Assembly (NCBI GenBank): GCA_036269915.1
Contig: DATBDM010000088.1
Coordinates: 1-33,619 of the forward strand
Reading direction: 5' to 3'
From: DATBDM01 sp036269915
GTDB lineage: Bacteria > Actinomycetota > Thermoleophilia > Solirubrobacterales > Solirubrobacteraceae
DNA: 33,619 bases
Of the stretch, positions 1 to 7,346 are shown one piece after another. Position 1 is the first letter of the stretch, and the number at the start of each line of letters is the position of its first letter. The notes beneath the pieces were generated by a model that was given only the letters and a program-made list of their open reading frames with translations, was not told the DNA's origin and did not search any database. The position numbers and the translations under genes are program-made.

Positions 1-167
1 GCAAGCCCGACCTCAACGGCTCGATCGGCGCCGCCATCGACGGCCTGATCGAGTCGGGCTTCGTGCGCCCGATCGTCGGCGCCCGCTTCCCGCTCGACCG
101 CGTCGCCGACGCGCTCGAGCTGATCGACGGCCGCGGCGCGACGGGCAAGGTGGTGCTGGAGCTGTAG
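1..167 (+). CDS. Zinc-type/quinone oxidoreductase (MDR family), 3' end only
   Basis: Only the last 54 codons are present (reading frame from base 3, stop TAG at 165-167). The translation reads IGAAIDGLIESGFVRPIVG, then FPLDRVADALELIDGR and ends GKVVLEL. This is the typical C-terminus of NADPH:quinone reductase-like medium-chain dehydrogenases, where the 'AL.....R...GK.VL.' helix-strand closes the fold. These enzymes use NAD(P)H to reduce quinones or enones in the cytoplasm. The catalytic and nucleotide-binding parts lie outside the window, so the substrate cannot be inferred. The family call is fairly safe; anything finer is not. Confidence 0.8.
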   Translation, partial: KPDLNGSIGAAIDGLIESGFVRPIVGARFPLDRVADALELIDGRGATGKVVLEL

Positions 168-416
168 CGCGACCGGCACCGCGCCGGCAGACATCCGCGA
201 GCGCGTAGGACGGGCGTCCACCCCGGGTGGCGCGTCGCCCAGCGGGCCAGGGCCGACTCGGCCGGCGGGTCGTCCTCGAGCACGCCGTGGCCCCAGTCGG
301 GGATCGTGGCGATGCTCGAGTGGGGGATCAAAAGCGCCGCATACCTCGCCGCCGTCCTGGCGATCCACACCGTCGAGGCGCGCCGCGCGGCCTGGATCCG
401 CGCGAGATCCGCGGCA
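168..416. other. Intergenic stretch between convergent genes, possible decayed coding fragment
   Basis: There is no complete gene in this 249-bp gap between the dehydrogenase (plus) and the DUF1295 gene (minus). On the minus strand one frame is open from about 370 downwards and gives protein-like text such as SIATIPDWGHGVLEDDP. This faintly resembles the C-terminal His region of alpha/beta hydrolases. It has no clean start and no stop before the window edge, so at most it is a remnant. Two GC hairpins without a T tract are visible, at 173-187 and 218-230. Confidence 0.35.
218..230 (+). terminator. Possible hairpin terminator downstream of the dehydrogenase
   Basis: CCACC-CCG-GGTGG forms a 5-bp stem with a 3-base loop about 50 bases after the dehydrogenase stop. 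A second 5-bp stem, CCGGC/GCCGG, lies at 173-187. Neither is followed by a T-run. They would have to act as the T-less hairpins proposed for high-GC actinobacteria, so the call is weak. Confidence 0.2.
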
Positions 417-1193
417 CTACCGGCTCGAGCCGCGGGGCGGCAGCGGCACGAACCCGCTCGTCCGCGCCACGTAGTCCGCGTAGCCGGGCCGCTCCGCCAT
501 CGAGCGCTCCAGGTGGTCCTTGCCCGAGACGCGGGTGAGCAGCAGGGTGATCACCAGCGGTCCGGCGATCGTCCACCACGCGCCCGCGGAGAGCGCGATC
601 AGGTACAGCCCCCACCAGACGGTGAAGTCGCCGAAGTAGTTCGGGTGGCGGGTGTAGCGCCACAGGCCGCGATCCATGATCTTGCCGCGGTTCGCGGCAT
701 CGGCCTTGAAGCGGGCCAGCTGCGCGTCGCCGGTGGCCTCGCAGGCGAGCCCGATCGCCCAGACGGCGACGCCGATCCAGTCGAGCACGCCGAGCGGGTC
801 GCCCGAGGTGGCGGCGCCCTGCAGCGGCAGCGAGACGACCCAGACGAGCACGGCCTGAAGGCCGAAGACGGTGAACAGGCTGACCAGCGGGAAGCGGTCG
901 CCCCACTTCTCGCGCCAGGCGCCGTAGCGCGGATCCTCTCCGGGATGGCGCAGCTTGCGCCGTCCGATGTAGCCGGCGAGGCGCAGCCCCCAGAGCGTCG
1001 TCAGCACGGCGAGCAGCACGCGGCGCCCGGTGCAGCCGTCGCCGACGGCGAACACGACCCAGGCGACCGCCACGAGGCCGAGCCCCCAGGCGACGTCGAC
1101 GATCGAGACGTCGCGCAGCACGAGCGAGAGCACCCACGCGGCCAGCAGCAGCGCCAGCACCGCGGCGGCGCTCGCGAGCATCACCGCCGTCAT
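417..1193 (-). CDS. DUF1295 / steroid 5-alpha-reductase-like membrane protein
   Basis: This 258-residue integral membrane protein has about six or seven hydrophobic segments, beginning with a strong one at residues 5-25. The diagnostic motif RGLWRYTRHPNYFGDF followed by WWGLYLIAL matches the C-terminal cofactor-binding region shared by DUF1295, steroid 5-alpha-reductases and isoprenylcysteine methyltransferases. Members are thought to reduce double bonds of lipids or sterols with NADPH, but bacterial DUF1295 proteins are largely untested. The ATG at 1193 overlaps the preceding hydrolase stop as ATGA, so translation is coupled. It is the last gene of the lipid-modification operon, and I infer that its substrate is an unsaturated or methylated acyl chain made by the upstream enzymes. 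Confidence 0.85.
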   Translation of the reverse strand: MTAVMLASAAAVLALLLAAWVLSLVLRDVSIVDVAWGLGLVAVAWVVFAVGDGCTGRRVLLAVLTTLWGLRLAGYIGRRKLRHPGEDPRYGAWREKWGDRFPLVSLFTVFGLQAVLVWVVSLPLQGAATSGDPLGVLDWIGVAVWAIGLACEATGDAQLARFKADAANRGKIMDRGLWRYTRHPNYFGDFTVWWGLYLIALSAGAWWTIAGPLVITLLLTRVSGKDHLERSMAERPGYADYVARTSGFVPLPPRGSSR

Positions 1194-1966
1194 CGGGAGC
1201 TGCCGTCCAGCAGCGCCGTGGCGACCGCCTCGGGGTCGTCCCAGGTCGGCATGTGGCCCGCGCCCGACAGCGCGATCTCGTGGACCCGCGGCGGGATCTC
1301 CTCCGGCCGGCGCACGAGGCGGTCGAGCTCGGGCCAGACGAGCGTGACCGGTACTCCGACGCGGCCGAGGTCGCGGAAGGATCCGGCGCGCATCGCGTCG
1401 CCGGCGGCCGCGAAGCCGGGCGCGAGCGCGTAGGCGCGCACGAGGCGGTGGGCGGCGGCCGCCGGGATCCGCTCCGGGTGCGCGGTCGTGGACATGAGCG
1501 CGGCACGGCGACCGGCCGGCGCGGCCATCAGCAGCGGCAGCGCCGGCAGGACGGCCCTGGCCAGCCCACGCGCCGCGTAGCGCTTCGGGGCGAGGCCGCC
1601 GCGCCACAGGCCGGCGGGCGCGATCGCGGTGACCGTCCGCGCCGCGTGCTGCAGGCCGAGCTCGAGCGCGACCCAGCCGCCGAGCGAGTTGCCGGCCACG
1701 TGCGGGCGCTCGATGTCGAGGTCGTCGCGCAGGAAGCGTGCGATCGCGGCGGCGAGGTCCGCCGCGGGAGCGGGAGCGCCGTCGTCGAGCGGCGGCGAGC
1801 CGCCGAAGCCGGGCATGTCGACGGCGATCACGTCGCGCTCGCGGGCGAGGCGCCCGATGACGGGATCCCACATGCGGTGGTCGGTGCCGAGCGTGTGGAC
1901 GAGCACGAGCGGCGGACCGGAGCCGGTCCGTGCGTAGGCGATCGCCGGGGCGGCGGCCGCGGTCAG
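1190..1966 (-). CDS. Alpha/beta-fold hydrolase
   Basis: This is a complete alpha/beta hydrolase of about 258 residues. It shows the oxyanion strand PPLVLVHTLGTDHRMW, the nucleophile elbow GNSLGG (Ser about 94 from the CTG start), an acid region around WPELDRL and the histidine motif GAGHMPTWDDP. The first ordinary start (GTG, 1906) would remove the conserved first strand (AIAYARTGSGPP). No ATG, GTG or TTG lies further upstream in frame before the neighbouring gene. The best candidate is a CTG at 1966 that overlaps the upstream stop as CTGA, with a weak GGTGG upstream. The substrate is unknown. Position in the operon suggests an esterase or lipase acting on a modified lipid, which is inference. 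Confidence 0.8.
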   Translation of the reverse strand: MTAAAAPAIAYARTGSGPPLVLVHTLGTDHRMWDPVIGRLARERDVIAVDMPGFGGSPPLDDGAPAPAADLAAAIARFLRDDLDIERPHVAGNSLGGWVALELGLQHAARTVTAIAPAGLWRGGLAPKRYAARGLARAVLPALPLLMAAPAGRRAALMSTTAHPERIPAAAAHRLVRAYALAPGFAAAGDAMRAGSFRDLGRVGVPVTLVWPELDRLVRRPEEIPPRVHEIALSGAGHMPTWDDPEAVATALLDGSSR

Positions 1967-2337
1967 GAGTCCACCACCGCCGCGACGCCCGCCGTCAGCG
2001 CCGCCGACGCGCCGGCCGCTGCGGCGGTCTTGGCGACGGCGCGCGCCGGCAGCGCGCGGCCGGCAGCGGCCGTCGAGGCGATGTCCGCCAGGTCGCCGGC
2101 GAAGCTCGCGGCCAGCCAGGGGCGCAGGGGCGCGCCGGTCACGGCGGCGACGATCGCGCCACCGTGGAGGGCGATCTCGCGCGCGCCGACGCCGCGCACC
2201 GGGACCTGGGTCGCGGGTTGCGCGCCCGCTGGGCCGAGCCAGGACTTCGTCAGCCGCGCCGGCGCGGCCAGGAGGCCGAGGCCGTAGGCGACGCGCAGGC
2301 CGAGGACGGTGACGGCGGCGATGCGGGCTGGCGACAT
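1963..2337 (-). CDS. Small conserved membrane protein of unknown function
   Basis: The product is 124 residues and starts MSPARIAAVTVLGLRVAYG. It has three or four alanine/leucine-rich hydrophobic segments and a conserved-looking central part, TQVPVRGVGAREIALHGGAI. I recognise the general pattern of small actinobacterial membrane proteins of the DUF4267-like type, but I cannot assign a family firmly. The ATG at 2337 is 31 bases downstream of the methyltransferase stop, and the stop (1963-1965) overlaps the putative CTG of the hydrolase. It therefore belongs to the same operon. No catalytic motif is visible. Confidence 0.7.
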   Translation of the reverse strand: MSPARIAAVTVLGLRVAYGLGLLAAPARLTKSWLGPAGAQPATQVPVRGVGAREIALHGGAIVAAVTGAPLRPWLAASFAGDLADIASTAAAGRALPARAVAKTAAAAGASAALTAGVAAVVDS

Positions 2338-2368
2338 GACCGGGCTACGGCTCGCGGCGGCAGGCGGA

Positions 2369-3622
2369 TCAGGCCGACGCCGTCGCCTCGCGAACCTCGG
2401 CCGACGCGCCGGCCCGCCGGCTCGCGACCGTCCCACGCCAGCGGGGCTTGCCCAGGACGAGCTGGACGTTGCCGATCCGGCGCTCCTCGAAGCCGGCCTC
2501 GCACCAGCACAGGTACAGCCGCCAGAGCCGCTGGAAGCGCTCGTCGTAGCCCAGCGCGGCGAGCGCGGCCGCCGACGACTCGATGTTCGCGCGCCAGCGC
2601 CGCAGGGTCTCGGCGTAGTGCGGCGTGATGTCCTCGAGGTCGACCATCCGCAGGTCGGTGTCGTGCGCGACCGAACGCGCGATGACCTCCAGCGAAGGCA
2701 GGCAGCCGTTGGGGAAGATGTGCTCGCGGATGAACGTGCGCGAGGCCTTCTCGACGTCGAACAGCCGGTCGTCGACGGTGATCGCCTGCAGCAGCATCAC
2801 GCCGGCCGGGTCGAGCAGCTGCGAGCAGCGCGCGAAGAAGGTGCCGAAGTCGCGCCAGCCCACGGCCTCGATCATCTCGACCGAGACGAGCTTGTCGAAG
2901 GTGCCCTGCAGCTCGCGGTAGTCCTCGAGCAGCACGGTCACGCGGCCCTCGACGCCCGCCTCGCGCGCGCGGCGCACCGCGAGCGCGTGCTGCTCGCGCG
3001 AGAGCGTCGTGGTCGTCACGCGGCAGCCGCGCGTGCGCGCGGCGTGGACGGCGAGGCCGCCCCAGCCCGTCCCGATCTCCAGCAGGTGGTCGCGCGGGCC
3101 GAGGTCGAGCTTGTCGCAGATCCGGTCGAGCTTGGTCCGCTGGGCCTCCTCGAGCGTCGACTCGCGCCGCTCGAAGACCGCGCTCGAGTACTGCATCAGC
3201 GGGTCGAGCATGAGCTCGAACATCTCGTTGCCGAGGTCGTAGTGCGCGGCGATGTCGCGGCGCGAGCGCTCGGGCGTGCTCGGGGTGAGCAGCGCGCGGG
3301 CGCGGCGCAGCGGCTCGATCGCCGGCGAGAGCCGGCGCCGGACGTCGTCGATCGGGCGCATGTTGCGCGCCGCGAGCTCGATCACCGCGGGGAGGTCGGG
3401 GGAGTCCCAGAGCCCGTCGACGTAGGCCTCGGCCATCCCGCGCCCGCCGCGGGCGAGCGTGGGCCAGACGGCGGGGGAGTGCACGACGACGGTCGCCTGC
3501 GGGGTGCCGGAGCCGTAGACCACGCGCCGGTCGCCCTCGACGACGGTCAGCCGGCCGGTCTTCAGGCGCGAGACGAGGGCGTGCACGGTGGCGCGGGCGC
3601 CGCGCTCGAGGAGGCGGCTCAT
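2369..3622 (-). CDS. Cyclopropane-fatty-acid-synthase family SAM methyltransferase
   Basis: This 417-residue protein has the two-part architecture of the Cfa family. An N-terminal lipid-binding half (about 1-120) is followed by a Rossmann methyltransferase with motif I LEIGTGWGG at 181-189 and the family block HYDLGNEMFELMLDP at about 127-141. Such enzymes methylate the double bond of phospholipid acyl chains at the inner membrane face, using S-adenosylmethionine. Three positions differ from E. coli Cfa as I remember it: YSS (Ser146) for YSC, IEAVG (Ala253) for FEHVG, and LLQAI (Gln279) for a His. This subtype may make methyl-branched or furan-precursor fatty acids rather than cyclopropanes. 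The ATG at 3622 overlaps the DUF1365 stop (ATGA). Confidence 0.88.
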   Translation of the reverse strand: MSRLLERGARATVHALVSRLKTGRLTVVEGDRRVVYGSGTPQATVVVHSPAVWPTLARGGRGMAEAYVDGLWDSPDLPAVIELAARNMRPIDDVRRRLSPAIEPLRRARALLTPSTPERSRRDIAAHYDLGNEMFELMLDPLMQYSSAVFERRESTLEEAQRTKLDRICDKLDLGPRDHLLEIGTGWGGLAVHAARTRGCRVTTTTLSREQHALAVRRAREAGVEGRVTVLLEDYRELQGTFDKLVSVEMIEAVGWRDFGTFFARCSQLLDPAGVMLLQAITVDDRLFDVEKASRTFIREHIFPNGCLPSLEVIARSVAHDTDLRMVDLEDITPHYAETLRRWRANIESSAAALAALGYDERFQRLWRLYLCWCEAGFEERRIGNVQLVLGKPRWRGTVASRRAGASAEVREATASA

Positions 3623-4395
3623 TCTGCCTCGCCAACGCTCGTCACCGCTACCGCTCGCTCCCGGACCGGCGCGTGCGGGCGCGGCTTGACCCCGCGCAGC
3701 AGGAGCCCGAGCGCGTGCCCGTAGATCAGCGCGAGCACGCGCAGGGTCGCCGCCGGGTAGCGGGCGGTGACCTCGGCGAGCGTGCGGGTGGTGAGCGGGC
3801 GGCGGTGGAGCCCGAGCGTCGCGTCGAACGCGCGGCGGGTGTGCTCGCTGCTCTCGATGTGCACCGACAGCGTCGGGCCGGGCGCGGTCGCCCGGATGTC
3901 GTAGTCCTGGGCCATGTTCATGAAGGGGGAGACGTGGAGGGCCTTTCCGGCGTGGGCGCGCAGCACGCCCGCGTCGGCGCCGGCGGGGAGCACGTACGCG
4001 TGGCGCTCCCCCCACGGCGTGTTGGTGACCTCGGCGACGAGCGTGTCGAGCTCGCCGCCGGCGTCGAGGCAGTAGTAGAAGGACACGGGGTTGAAGACGT
4101 GGCCGAACGTGCGCAGGTTCGTGAGCAGCCGCACGGGGCCGTCCGGACGCCGCCCGCTGCGCTCCTGCACCAGGTCGCGCACGGCGCCGGCGAGCGGCAG
4201 CGACGGATCGCCGAGGTAGTCGGCGCGGCGGAAGCGCACGAGCCCGGGGCCGCGGCGCACGAAGCGCCCGCCGAGCAGCCGCGGCAGCTCGTCGAGATCG
4301 AGGTAGGCGAGCGCGATCCGGTGGGTGAACTCCGTCGGTCGCTCGGCGAAGCGGCGATGGCGGATCGTGCCCTCGTAGAGCGCGGACGCGGTCAC
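3619..4395 (-). CDS. DUF1365 domain protein
   Basis: This 258-residue protein matches the DUF1365 family along its whole length. It opens SALYEGTIRHRRF and carries FTHRIALAYLDLDELP, NLRTFGHVFNPVSFYYC, VAEVTNTPWGERHAYVL and HVSPFMNMAQDYDIR. Family members almost always sit between an FAD amine-oxidase-like gene and a Cfa-type methyltransferase, exactly as here. Their biochemical role is not established to my knowledge; a role in acyl-chain modification is inferred from that linkage. The GTG at 4395 overlaps the preceding stop (GTGA), and the end overlaps the methyltransferase start (ATGA). This implies tightly coupled, near-stoichiometric translation of the three proteins. Confidence 0.88.
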   Translation of the reverse strand: MTASALYEGTIRHRRFAERPTEFTHRIALAYLDLDELPRLLGGRFVRRGPGLVRFRRADYLGDPSLPLAGAVRDLVQERSGRRPDGPVRLLTNLRTFGHVFNPVSFYYCLDAGGELDTLVAEVTNTPWGERHAYVLPAGADAGVLRAHAGKALHVSPFMNMAQDYDIRATAPGPTLSVHIESSEHTRRAFDATLGLHRRPLTTRTLAEVTARYPAATLRVLALIYGHALGLLLRGVKPRPHAPVRERAVAVTSVGEAE

Positions 4396-5648
4396 GCGAG
4401 CACCTTCCCGAAGGCCTCGGCGACGCGCAGGCCGCTGACGACGCCGTCCTCGTGGAAGCCCCAGCCCCAGTAGGCGCCGCAGTAGTGCGTGCGGTTGCGG
4501 TCGCTGATCTCCTGGTGGCGCGCGTGGGCGGCGACGCCCTGCGCCGTGTAGACCGGGTGGCGGTAGTGGATCGTGCGGATCACGCGCTCCGGATCGATCC
4601 GCTCGGAGCGGTTCAGCGTGACGCAGTACTCGCGGTCCGCGCGCAACGCCTGGAGCCGGTTCATGTGGTAGGTGACCGTCGAGCGCCCGGTCGGCTCGTC
4701 GAGCAGGTGGTAGTTCCAGCTGGCCCACGCGCGGCGCCGCCGCGGGAGCATGCTCCGGTCGGTGTGCAGGACCGCCTCGTTGTCCTGATAGGGGAACGCG
4801 CCGAGGATCTCGCGCTCGGCGGGCGTCGCGTCGGCCAGTAGCGCGAGCGCCTGGTCGGCGTGGGTGGCGATGACGACCTCGTCGAAGCGCTCGGGCTCGC
4901 CGCCCGCAGGGGTGACCTCGACGCGGTCCTCGAAGCGCTCGACCCGGGTGACCGGGGTCTGCAGCCGCAGCCGGTCGCGGAACGGGCGCGTGAGCGCTTC
5001 GACGTAGCGCTGCGAGCCGCCGCTGACCGTCCGCCAGTTCGGGCGGTCGCGCAGGCCCAGCATCCCGTGGTTGGCGAAGAACTCGACGAGGAAGCGCGCG
5101 GGGAACGTCCACATCTGCGCGGGATCGGCCGACCAGACGGCGGCCGCCTGCGGGACGATCAGCTTGTCGATGAACGGCTGCGAGAAGCGCTCGTCGTGCA
5201 GCCACCGGGCGAGCGACGGGCCTTCGTCGTCGCGCTCGAGCAGTCGCGGCGCGATCCGGTTGAGCCGCACGTAGTCGGCGACCATGCGCTGGAACGTCGG
5301 CGAGACGAGGTGCCGGCGCGTGGCGTAGAGGCCGTTCGCCGAGGAGCCGTTGTACTCGAAGCGCCCGGCGTCGTCGGAGACCGAGAAGCTCATGTCAGAC
5401 GGCTGGCCGGCGACGTCGAGCTCGGCGAGCAGGCGCTCGAAGTTCTGGTAGTTACGGTCGTTGAAGACGATGAAGCCGGTGTCGACGTCGTGCTCCGCCG
5501 TCTCCGTGACCACGCGCACGGTGTTCGTGTGGCCGCCCGCATGGCCGCCCGCCTCGAACAGCGTGAGGTCGTGAGCGGGATGCAGCCTGTGGGCGACGAC
5601 CAGCCCGGAGATCCCCGTGCCGACGATCGCGATCCGTGTTCCGCTCAT
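4392..5648 (-). CDS. FAD-dependent amine-oxidase-like oxidoreductase
   Basis: The product is 418 residues starting MSGTRIAIVGTGISGLVVAHRL. The FAD dinucleotide-binding GxGxxG is at residues 10-15 and the second binding patch is EAGGHAGGHTNTV. The C-terminus GAYWGWGFHEDGVVSGLRVAEA is the usual FAD-closing motif of amine-oxidase/desaturase-like flavoproteins. It is the first gene of the lipid operon, and together with DUF1365 and Cfa it forms a conserved trio. In such trios the flavoprotein is proposed to oxidise or reduce the methylated acyl chain, which is inference. I chose the ATG at 5648 because MSG precedes the nucleotide-binding strand by only four residues. An upstream in-frame ATG at 5684 would add an Arg-rich tail. 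Confidence 0.85.
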   Translation of the reverse strand: MSGTRIAIVGTGISGLVVAHRLHPAHDLTLFEAGGHAGGHTNTVRVVTETAEHDVDTGFIVFNDRNYQNFERLLAELDVAGQPSDMSFSVSDDAGRFEYNGSSANGLYATRRHLVSPTFQRMVADYVRLNRIAPRLLERDDEGPSLARWLHDERFSQPFIDKLIVPQAAAVWSADPAQMWTFPARFLVEFFANHGMLGLRDRPNWRTVSGGSQRYVEALTRPFRDRLRLQTPVTRVERFEDRVEVTPAGGEPERFDEVVIATHADQALALLADATPAEREILGAFPYQDNEAVLHTDRSMLPRRRRAWASWNYHLLDEPTGRSTVTYHMNRLQALRADREYCVTLNRSERIDPERVIRTIHYRHPVYTAQGVAAHARHQEISDRNRTHYCGAYWGWGFHEDGVVSGLRVAEAFGKVLA

Positions 5649-5701
5649 GCTGCTTCTGACGCGCGAACGGCGTTTTCGGATCACGGGCGCGGCATTCGTC
5701 C

Positions 5702-5720
5702 ATCGGTTAGCCTAATTTCA
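5702..5720. promoter_or_regulatory. Divergent promoter island between lipid operon and xylA
   Basis: The only AT-rich patch in the 94-bp gap contains TTAGCCTAA (5707-5715), an inverted repeat around one central base. Read to the right it offers a TAGCCT -10 hexamer (5708-5713) for xylA. Read to the left it offers TAGGCT for the flavoprotein gene. By eye the surrounding 19 bases agree at 13 of 19 positions with the DtxR/IdeR iron-box consensus TTAGGTTAGGCTAACCTAA. That is suggestive but below what I would call convincing. Confidence 0.4.
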
Positions 5721-5742
5721 CCGCCTTCCCTCAGGAGATCCC

Positions 5743-6915
5743 ATGCCCGCCTCTGACGACGTGCTCGGGCCCAAGCCCGAGCATCGCTTCACCTTCGGCC
5801 TCTGGACGGTCGGCAACCCCGGGCGCGACCCGTTCGGCGGTCCGACGCGCGATCCGATCGACCCCGTCGACTCGGTCAACAAGCTCGCCGAGCTGGGCGC
5901 GTGGGGGATCTCGCTGCACGACGAGGACCTCGTCCCGTGGGGCAGCTCGGCCGCCGAGCGCGACCGCATCGTCGCGCGCTTCAAGGCCGCGCTCGAGTCG
6001 ACCGGGCTCGGCGTCGGCATGGCCACGACGAACCTGTTCGGGCACGCGGCCTTCAAGGACGGCGCGTTCACCTCCAACGACCGCCGTGTCCGCCGGGCCG
6101 CGATCGGCAAGGCGATGCGCTCGATCGACCTCGGCGCCGAGCTGGGCACGGACCTGTACGTCTTCTGGGGCGGACGCGAGGGCACCGAGGCGGGCATCGC
6201 CAAGGATCCGCGCGACGCGCTCGAGCGCTACCGCGAGGCGATCGACGTGCTCGGCGACTACGTGATCGGCCAGGGCTACGACATGCGCTTCGCCATGGAG
6301 CCCAAGCCCAACGAGCCGCGCGGGGACATCTTCCTGCCGACCGTCGGCCACGCGCTGCACTTCATCTCGACGCTGCAGCGGCCCGACATGGTCGGCGTCA
6401 ACCCCGAGGTCGCGCACGAGACGATGGCCGGCCTGTCGTTCCAGCACGGCGTCGGGCAGGCGCTGTGGGCCGGAAAGCTCTTCCACATCGACCTCAACGG
6501 ACAGCGCATCGGCCGCTACGACCAGGACTTCCGCTTCGGCGCCGAGGACCTCAAGGAGGCCTTCCTGCTCGTGCGGTTGCTCGAGCGCGCCGGCTACTCG
6601 GGGCCGCGCCACTTCGACGCGCACGCCTACCGCAACGAGAACCCCGAGGGCGTGTGGGACTTCGCGGCGGGCTGCATGCGCACCTACCTCGCCCTCGCCG
6701 ACGCCGCGCGCCGCTTCGACGCGCTGCCCGACGTGCAGGAGGCGCTGGCCGCTGCGTCGGTCGCCGAGCTGGCCGAGCCATCGGTCCCGGGCGGCGTGGG
6801 GGAGGCCGACGCGCTCAAGGGCGAGGTCGACGCGCTCGACGCCCTGGCCGGGCGCGGCTACTTCAACGAGCGGCTCGATCAGCTGGTCGTCGAGGTGCTG
6901 CTCGGCGCGCGCTGA
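5743..6915 (+). CDS. xylA: Xylose isomerase
   Basis: This 390-residue protein is the normal length for the short actinobacterial class I xylose isomerase. It interconverts D-xylose and D-xylulose (and glucose and fructose) in the cytoplasm using two divalent metals. Every active-site residue known from the Streptomyces enzyme can be matched with a +5 offset: His59 and Asp62 (HDED), Glu186 and Lys188 (MEPKP), Glu222 and His225 (PEVAHE), Asp250, Asp260, Asp262 and Asp292. A good ribosome site, AGGAG at 5733-5737, precedes the ATG. No xylulokinase, xylose transporter or regulator is adjacent, so it is a solitary gene. Its last 37 bases overlap the convergent SRPBCC gene. Confidence 0.96.
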   Translation: MPASDDVLGPKPEHRFTFGLWTVGNPGRDPFGGPTRDPIDPVDSVNKLAELGAWGISLHDEDLVPWGSSAAERDRIVARFKAALESTGLGVGMATTNLFGHAAFKDGAFTSNDRRVRRAAIGKAMRSIDLGAELGTDLYVFWGGREGTEAGIAKDPRDALERYREAIDVLGDYVIGQGYDMRFAMEPKPNEPRGDIFLPTVGHALHFISTLQRPDMVGVNPEVAHETMAGLSFQHGVGQALWAGKLFHIDLNGQRIGRYDQDFRFGAEDLKEAFLLVRLLERAGYSGPRHFDAHAYRNENPEGVWDFAAGCMRTYLALADAARRFDALPDVQEALAAASVAELAEPSVPGGVGEADALKGEVDALDALAGRGYFNERLDQLVVEVLLGAR

Positions 6916-7346
6916 CGCTCGAGGTGGCGCTTGAGGTCGCGCAGGGCGCGGCGCATCACCGCGTCGGATACCGCCGCGCGCAGCGGACGGGGGACGAAGC
7001 GCCCTGGATCGATGCGCAGCTCGAGCTCCACGCCCGTGCGCCCGTTCTGGAGCCCGGTGAAGCGCCACTCGCCGTAGAAGTCGCGGAAGTCGCCGCCCAG
7101 GTACTCGCAGCCGAGCCGCTGCGGCGGCTGGTGGATCTGGCGCAGCGTGTAGCGGACGGTCCTCACCTTGGCGTCGATCTCGTACTCGACGACGAGGCCG
7201 CGGCCCTCCTCGTCGCGCTCGAGCACCTCGGCGCGACGCACGGCGCCCTGCCACGCGGGCAGGTGCTCGAAGTCGGTCAGCGCGGCGTAGCAGTCCTCGG
7301 GGGACGCCGCGATCTCGGTGCTCTGGCAGTCTCGGTATCCGGCCAT
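6879..7346 (-). CDS. SRPBCC (START/polyketide-cyclase-like) family protein
   Basis: The 155-residue protein begins MAGYRDCQSTEIAASPEDCYAAL. The S..I.AsPe..Y..ltD.e..P.W pattern is the classic first strand and helix of the SRPBCC ligand-binding fold. YGEWRFTGLQNGRTGVELELRID follows as the central strands, and a long C-terminal helix ends in a Ser/Thr tail. These proteins bind hydrophobic ligands and may be cyclases or lipid/aromatic binders; no ligand can be named here. The start lies 70 bases inside the 3' end of the IclR gene, making it the last gene of the pca transcript. Its end overlaps xylA convergently. Confidence 0.8.
   Translation of the reverse strand: MAGYRDCQSTEIAASPEDCYAALTDFEHLPAWQGAVRRAEVLERDEEGRGLVVEYEIDAKVRTVRYTLRQIHQPPQRLGCEYLGGDFRDFYGEWRFTGLQNGRTGVELELRIDPGRFVPRPLRAAVSDAVMRRALRDLKRHLERQRAPSSTSTTS

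Noticed and set aside
5743..6915. xylA as part of a xylose utilisation cluster
   Set aside because: No xylulokinase, transporter or regulator is adjacent; both neighbours belong to unrelated operons.
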